This document shows positions 59,779 to 64,000 of a DNA stretch of 64,000 bases, one piece after another. Each line of letters begins with the position of its first letter. The stretch's first letter is position 1. This stretch comes from Paenibacillus paridis. Its GTDB lineage: Bacteria > Bacillota > Bacilli > Paenibacillales > Paenibacillaceae. The notes under the pieces are model-generated. The model was not told the DNA's origin and made no database searches. It saw only the letters and a program-made list of their open reading frames with translations. The stretch spans positions 441,564 to 505,563 of the forward strand of contig NZ_VCIX01000091.1 of assembly GCF_006345825.1 (NCBI RefSeq), read 5' to 3'. Made by a program: the position numbers and the translations under genes.

Positions 59779-60798
59779 TTATCTGCCCATGCGATTAAAT
59801 AATGAATCTTTGAAGTCGTCCATCATTAGCGGACCATTATAAGTAAAACATTTTAAATTAAAGCTTTCGATGACTTCGGATAATAAATCAAAGACTTTAG
59901 CATCATTAGCGACTAATTTGGCCGGCAGGAGCTTAGCGGTTTCCAGCAGCTCCAGCATTTTCTCAGGTACAATAGAAGCTGCTTCTTGCTGCTCGAATAA
60001 GTTCATCGAAATAATTTGATTGGAGTCCTGATCAATAACGGCAAAGATCATCGGATAATAGGGTCTGCCCTTATCCTCTACAGGAGAAGGCATGAAGAAA
60101 CAACCGACTTCCCAGGTGCCGTTTGTTTTCTTGAGCGTTTTCTTCAGCTTGGCGAGCTGAAGCTCATTAAGTACGGAAGCAGTTTCGATGACTTGTTCCA
60201 TCTTGTCTTCTTCGGGTACCAACCATTCGCTATTCCATTGCAGGCTTCCGTCGGCTTGAGCGGTTGCTATGCGAGTGAGCAGCTTCTCACCCTGAGGCTG
60301 TATATAGCTGTAAGCATCTTCAGGGGCAGCAATTGCGACTTGGATGACTTGCTCCAAAGCTGCGGTTAGGAAGAGAACGTCTTCAGCTTTCTCAAGAATC
60401 CAGGGATAATACCCGGGCTCATGAATTTTGAAGGCAGGCCAGGCATTGCGTCCACGATATTTTAGACCGAGCGATTTGATTTGTTTATACTCATCGGGAT
60501 GCAAGTCCTCGCGGTCATCGAAGGAGAGCATTAGACAATGCTGAACAAATAGAGGATCATCATGCAATTCGCCATCGAGCATAGCGTAGATGGTATCCAA
60601 ACCTCTCTTGCCTAAATATAGAGCCAAACCAAAAAGCTGGCCCCCAGCACCCATAATGCAGCAGTAGCCTGTTCTGCCAGTGTAAGGGTCTTTGACAGCA
60701 AAAATATCGCTATCTTTAAAGACGCTCCAAGGCGCAGCTGCTTTAAAGGCGTTTGCTGCTTCATATAAGTTTTTCCATTGCTCTTGTGTCGGTTGCAT
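59779..60798 (-). CDS. Conserved hypothetical protein (DUF6930/DUF7309-like)
   Basis: A 339-residue soluble protein with no signal peptide or membrane segment. Features include YCCIMGAGGQLFGLALYLGKRG near residue 45, IHEPGYYPWILEKAEDVLFL near 125 and a C-terminal ANDAKVFDLLSEVIESFNLK. The pattern resembles the DUF7309/DUF6930 proteins of Paenibacillus and relatives; this is recalled, not searched. No catalytic motif is visible and I assign no function. GGAGG precedes ATG 60798. It is monocistronic and converges on uvrA. Confidence 0.8.
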   Translation of the reverse strand: MQPTQEQWKNLYEAANAFKAAAPWSVFKDSDIFAVKDPYTGRTGYCCIMGAGGQLFGLALYLGKRGLDTIYAMLDGELHDDPLFVQHCLMLSFDDREDLHPDEYKQIKSLGLKYRGRNAWPAFKIHEPGYYPWILEKAEDVLFLTAALEQVIQVAIAAPEDAYSYIQPQGEKLLTRIATAQADGSLQWNSEWLVPEEDKMEQVIETASVLNELQLAKLKKTLKKTNGTWEVGCFFMPSPVEDKGRPYYPMIFAVIDQDSNQIISMNLFEQQEAASIVPEKMLELLETAKLLPAKLVANDAKVFDLLSEVIESFNLKCFTYNGPLMMDDFKDSLFNRMGR

Positions 60799-61259
60799 GT
60801 TAATCCTCCATTAATTTTGATTGATGAAAAGTTGTATTTGGATAAAAACCAAATTAATCGTTTTAAGATATATGTATATGTACAAAGATGTATCTAATTA
60901 ATTTCTTGTATTTTCAAGGTTGTAAATAAACAAAAAACAAAGAATGAACATTATCTGTAGTGTGTGTATAGATGCATGAGTAAAAGATATTTTTGAATGC
61001 CATTCGTTATAGTTTTTGCCATAGATGGACATTTTATAATTAACCAACAAGAAACGATTCAGCCGTCCTCTGTTCGAGGGTGGCGATCCGTTTCTCACAG
61101 AAAGATAAGGCTGCTTTATGCTGTAAGGCTTATAAAGTCTTATATTTCAAAAAAAACGTGACAAACTTGTTACGAAATTCGATTCTTACTTGCGTCAGGA
61201 GCCACAAAAAGCTAACATATAGTAAAATAGGTTACGTGCGAAAAAAAGGAGGTCCCTTC
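60799..61259. other. AT-rich divergent intergenic region with a structured segment
   Basis: About 460 bases. Most is AT-rich with no coding frame I trust. ATTTGG/CCAAAT near 60836-60852 is a short stem. A stronger structure is at 61051-61094: GAAACG...CGTTTC with inner GCC/GGC and CCTC-TGTTC-GAGG stems and no T-run, 165 bases before the small membrane protein. No riboswitch class was recognised. Confidence 0.5.
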
Positions 61260-61475
61260 ATGTTTTTGGCAGAAGAAGCAGTTCAAGAAGCAAGTAAAAT
61301 CGGTACTTTCGATTGGTTCATGCTTGCCTTTACCGTACTGATTGCAATTGGGTTTGTGCGACTATTAACGGCTCGCCCGAAGAAAAACATTTTTGCGATC
61401 GGTTTCACTTTCGTTTCACTGGCATTGTTTTTGCTGATTGACTTTATTATGATCACGCAGGTTTGGCTAGCTTAG
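61260..61475 (+). CDS. Small two-pass membrane protein (DUF2759-like)
   Basis: A 71-residue protein with two hydrophobic helices (WFMLAFTVLIAIGFVRLL and FTFVSLALFLLIDFIMI) linked by a basic turn (TARPKKN). Resembles the small DUF2759 proteins of Bacillales; function unknown. AAAAGGAGG is 8 bases before ATG 61260, which fixes the start; longer in-frame reading is upstream leader. Own terminator follows. Confidence 0.8.
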   Translation: MFLAEEAVQEASKIGTFDWFMLAFTVLIAIGFVRLLTARPKKNIFAIGFTFVSLALFLLIDFIMITQVWLA

Positions 61476-61488
61476 TATCTAATGTAAC

Positions 61489-61532
61489 AAAACAAAGGCG
61501 TACTGGACAAGTCCAGTACGCCTTTGTTTTGT
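61489..61532. terminator. Bidirectional terminator
   Basis: Perfect stem AAACAAAGGCGTACTGGAC / GTCCAGTACGCCTTTGTTT, between two converging genes. Confidence 0.93.
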
Positions 61533-61541
61533 TTATAAGGA

Positions 61542-62510
61542 TTAAACCCACCACATCTCGCCTAGCGGCTCGCGGATCAGAATTTGCTGTAAGTTCTGAA
61601 CGGCCTTCGTGAAGCCCTCGTCTACCGACATCAAGCCGTCCTCATGCTCAATGCTGACCACGTAGTCATAGCCAACAAGGCGAAGCGCGCTAAGGATATC
61701 AGCCCATGTCTTCAAGTCATGGCCATAGCCGACAGTACGGAACTGCCAAGCGCGATCAAGCATAAGCGCGTATGATTGCATATCCGTTACGCCATGGTGA
61801 TTGACGTTAATCGGATCGATCGTTGTATCCTTCGCATGGAAGTGATGAATTGCTCCGGCACGGCCAAGAATATGTACCGCTTGTACCGGATCGATGCCTT
61901 GCCACCACATGTGGCTTGGATCAAGATTGGCGCCGATCGCATTGCCAGCCGCTTCACGCAGGCGAAGCAAGGTAGCAGGACTGTGAACGGAGAAGCCGCC
62001 ATGAAGCTCAAGGCCGATTTTGACGCCGCCTTCTGTAGCCAGCTTTCCAATCTCAGACCAATATGGAATAACTTTTTCTTCCCATTGCCATTTCAGGATA
62101 TCCTGGAAATCATTCGGCCAAGGAGCAACCGGCCAGTTCGGGTATTTTGCATCCTCATGGTCGCCTGGGCAGCCAGAGAACGTATTGACAACGGATACTT
62201 CAAGACGGTTGGCAAGCTCAATCGTTTTGCGAATAACCGCATCATGGTCAGAAGAAATAGCCTTCTGCGGGTGAAGCGGATTGCCGTGGCAGCTAAGTGC
62301 GCTGATCATCAGTCCGCGTGATTCTATTGCATGCTTAAACGCTTTCAGTTTGCCTTCGTCCGCTAGCAATGCATCCACATCACAGTGTGCGTTGCCCGGG
62401 TATCCACCCGTGCCGATTTCGATTGCATCCAGACCTTTGGAAGCGATGTAGTCGAGAGCTTCCTCGAATGGTTTTTGTGCAAAAAGAACGCTAAATACGC
62501 CTAATTTCAT
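61542..62510 (-). CDS. TIM-barrel sugar phosphate isomerase/epimerase family protein
   Basis: A 322-residue xylose-isomerase-like TIM barrel, the family of IolE/IolI and ketose epimerases. Metal-site candidates lie in IGLELHGGFSVH, GANLDPSHMWWQG, HHFHAKDT and VSIEHEDG. Exact substrate cannot be told; many Paenibacillus paralogues sit in sugar or inositol clusters, but this one is alone. AAAAGGACAA precedes ATG 62510. Ends just inside the shared terminator. Confidence 0.85.
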   Translation of the reverse strand: MKLGVFSVLFAQKPFEEALDYIASKGLDAIEIGTGGYPGNAHCDVDALLADEGKLKAFKHAIESRGLMISALSCHGNPLHPQKAISSDHDAVIRKTIELANRLEVSVVNTFSGCPGDHEDAKYPNWPVAPWPNDFQDILKWQWEEKVIPYWSEIGKLATEGGVKIGLELHGGFSVHSPATLLRLREAAGNAIGANLDPSHMWWQGIDPVQAVHILGRAGAIHHFHAKDTTIDPINVNHHGVTDMQSYALMLDRAWQFRTVGYGHDLKTWADILSALRLVGYDYVVSIEHEDGLMSVDEGFTKAVQNLQQILIREPLGEMWWV

Positions 62511-62564
62511 TTGTCCTTTTACCTCCCGAATCCATTGAGATGGATTGAATTAGTAGTCCCACAT

Positions 62565-62573
62565 AGTATACCA
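62565..62573 (-). promoter_or_regulatory. Extended -10 promoter of the isomerase gene
   Basis: Minus-strand TGG-TATACT (62573-62565), an extended -10 box without a clear -35, about 55 bases before the ATG. Confidence 0.4.
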
Positions 62574-62704
62574 CTTTCATAATCAGAACACATAACCGAA
62601 ACGACAATTGACAAAATCGCATAATAATTAAGCAAAACGGGCATAGTGCAGGCCGGAGGGTCTATTTCCATTCTGTATCTTTTTACCTATAAATCTAGCT
62701 AATT

Positions 62705-62732
62705 TTGATTGTCGTTTATTGGAAAATATGCT
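62705..62732 (+). promoter_or_regulatory. Possible promoter of the HtrA-like protease gene
   Basis: TTGATT (62705-62710), 16 bases, TATGCT (62727-62732). Leader about 85 bases. Confidence 0.4.
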
Positions 62733-62822
62733 ATGTTACGAGGGGATTGCTAAATAGAGAAAGCAGCGCCAAATCGGGGCTAAACCGGCGTCTGCACAGA
62801 GAAGGATAGGGAGAGTGGGTTC

Positions 62823-63938
62823 ATGAAGAGAAGCATGCTTCGAGTTTGCAGCTTTATTGCGATTGGAGCAATTATAGCGGCTGGGACTGCATGGGCTGCC
62901 GGCACAGGAGGAACAAGCACGCATGCTTTAAGCGCGACAAAGATTAACGGTGAGGTTTACGTCAAAGCCAGCTCGCTTACGAGTGCGCTTGGCGGCACAG
63001 GTACGTTCGACTCCAAGAGCAATACATACGCCTATACCCCCGCAGATATTCCATCAGTCATCAAGAAGGTGTCTCCTTCTGTCGTAGCGATCATCGGCAA
63101 GCCGAAGGATGTAGGCTCCGCTGATCCAAGATATGCCCTCGCTCATGGCACAGGCGTAATCATCCGGGCAGACGGCTGGATTGTAACCAATGCGCATGTC
63201 GTGGAGGACATGACGAATTTGGTCGTGGTTACTGCAGACGGCAAGAAATATGACGCTGAGCGGACACATTATGATGAACCAAGCGATTTGGCACTAGTCA
63301 AAATAAAAGCAACGAAGCTCCCTATAGCCAAACTAGCGGCTACTCCGCTTAATGTGCAGGTAGGCGAGACGGTTGTAGCGATTGGAACCCCAGTCTCCTT
63401 CTCGCTGCGCAATACGGCAACCAGCGGCATTTTAAGCGGCATGAATCGCAGCATTTCCTCAGCCTACAAGCTGCTCCAGACAGACGCAGCCATTAATCCG
63501 GGAAACAGCGGCGGGCCGCTCGTGAATATGAAGGGCGAGGTCATAGGCATTAATTCTTTGAAATTCGTAGAAGTTGGGGTCGATAATCTTGGATTTTCCA
63601 TTCCTGCGGATACGGTACAGTATGTGACAAATCATTTTTTCAAATACGGGCATGTGAAGCGTGCTTCATTGGGATTAAGCCTGGAGGAAAGCTGGTCGGC
63701 CTTAATCGGCATCCCGACCTCTGATCCACTCACCGTGAAAACGGTGCAATCGGCATCTGCCCAAAAATTAGGGATCAAAAACGGCGATTTGCTTTATAAG
63801 GTTGCGGGCAAGCAAGTATCTACCATCGTAGAGCTGAATGAGCTGCTCAAAAGTTATTTGCCGGGCCAACAAGTAGAGGTCATGCTGCAAATGGATGGCG
63901 ATCTCGTGACGAAGAAGCTGACGCTGGTTGAAGGTTAG
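62823..63938 (+). CDS. Secreted HtrA-like trypsin-type serine protease with PDZ domain
   Basis: A 371-residue exported protease for quality control or processing outside the membrane. Signal peptide (about 1-26, SFIAIGAIIAAGTAWA), a short copper-amine-oxidase-N-like segment (INGEVYVKASSLTSALGG), a chymotrypsin-fold domain with catalytic His in VTNAHVVED (about 122), Asp in PSDLALVKI (about 154) and Ser in NPGNSGGPLV (about 226), then a PDZ domain (KLGIKNGDLLYKVAGKQVST). It lacks the transmembrane anchor of B. subtilis HtrA. A weak GGGAG site precedes ATG 62823. The extra N-terminal segment is typical of Paenibacillus surface proteins. Confidence 0.9.
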   Translation: MKRSMLRVCSFIAIGAIIAAGTAWAAGTGGTSTHALSATKINGEVYVKASSLTSALGGTGTFDSKSNTYAYTPADIPSVIKKVSPSVVAIIGKPKDVGSADPRYALAHGTGVIIRADGWIVTNAHVVEDMTNLVVVTADGKKYDAERTHYDEPSDLALVKIKATKLPIAKLAATPLNVQVGETVVAIGTPVSFSLRNTATSGILSGMNRSISSAYKLLQTDAAINPGNSGGPLVNMKGEVIGINSLKFVEVGVDNLGFSIPADTVQYVTNHFFKYGHVKRASLGLSLEESWSALIGIPTSDPLTVKTVQSASAQKLGIKNGDLLYKVAGKQVSTIVELNELLKSYLPGQQVEVMLQMDGDLVTKKLTLVEG

Positions 63939-63993
63939 GCAATAGAAGCAAGAGTGAATTAGCAATTATCTGAGATTAGAGGAGCAATTATAA

Positions 63994-64000
63994 ATGAAAA
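63994..64000 (+). CDS. Start of a further gene (truncated)
   Basis: ATG 63994 preceded by AGAGGAG at 10 bases; only two codons are inside the window, so the product is unknown. It may follow the protease in one operon (55 bases apart). Confidence 0.4.

Larger units (their letters stand above)
62511..62822. other. Divergent intergenic region
   Basis: About 310 bases between the isomerase (minus) and the HtrA-like protease (plus), holding one probable promoter on each strand, listed separately. No coding frame or structured RNA recognised. Confidence 0.5.

Noticed and set aside
1..64000. rRNA, tRNA, transposase, integrase or phage genes
   Set aside because: None recognised on either strand by reading; a tRNAscan or HMM search could still find a missed tRNA, but the gaps are few and none showed a cloverleaf.

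Overview
The window looks like a chromosomal segment of a motile, endospore-forming-type Firmicute, most likely Paenibacillus or a close relative. This is inferred from gene order and protein character, not from a database search. The order comFA-comFC-yvyF-flgM-flgN-flgK-flgL-fliW-csrA-hag-flaG-fliD-fliS-fliT-hpf-secA-prfB-yvjA-ftsE-ftsX-ctpB-minJ-uvrB-uvrA is the Bacillus subtilis backbone with insertions and without comFB. Strong AGGAGG-type ribosome sites, frequent GTG/TTG starts and sigma-D promoters fit this. No rRNA, tRNA, CRISPR array, transposase or phage gene was seen.

Layout. (1) 0-2 kb: the 5' part of a secreted SpaA-type surface protein (minus strand) and a small membrane protein. 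(2) 2-13.4 kb: late competence genes (comFA, comFC), then the late flagellar block. Good sigma-D promoters stand before flgM, hag and flaG. The hag leader carries a textbook CsrA hairpin site plus a second site over the Shine-Dalgarno, next to the fliW-csrA pair that would control it. (3) 13.4-22.9 kb: a visibly AT-rich island between fliT and hpf, with two divergent paralogous TPR glycosyltransferases, a CDP-glucose pathway (rfbF, rfbG), an RmlC-type epimerase, an atypical SDR, a hexapeptide acyltransferase and a large multidomain glycosyltransferase. It is best read as a flagellin-glycosylation island making an unusual CDP-linked deoxysugar. One glycosyltransferase has its own sigma-D-like promoter. 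(4) 23-29 kb: cold-shock protein, hpf, secA, prfB with its programmed +1 frameshift, and a YitT-family membrane protein. (5) 29.3-38 kb: arginine biosynthesis argC-J-B-D-F and argG-H, behind a promoter embedded in two ARG boxes; a 144-bp imperfect hairpin lies between argF and argG. (6) 38-46 kb: a VanW/G5 protein (minus), then ftsE-ftsX with a coiled-coil M23 hydrolase, ctpB and minJ. (7) 46-54.6 kb: a 2330-residue LPxTG adhesin with seven SdrD-type B repeats (five of them spaced at exactly 375 bp), divergent from an orphan SARP-like response regulator. (8) 54.6-64 kb: SOS-type uvrB-uvrA, a hypothetical protein, a small membrane protein, a TIM-barrel sugar isomerase, an HtrA-like protease and the first bases of a further gene.

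Most promising for something undescribed: the CDP-sugar flagellin-decoration island, the argF-argG hairpin element, and the adhesin/SARP-regulator pair with its direct-repeat array.
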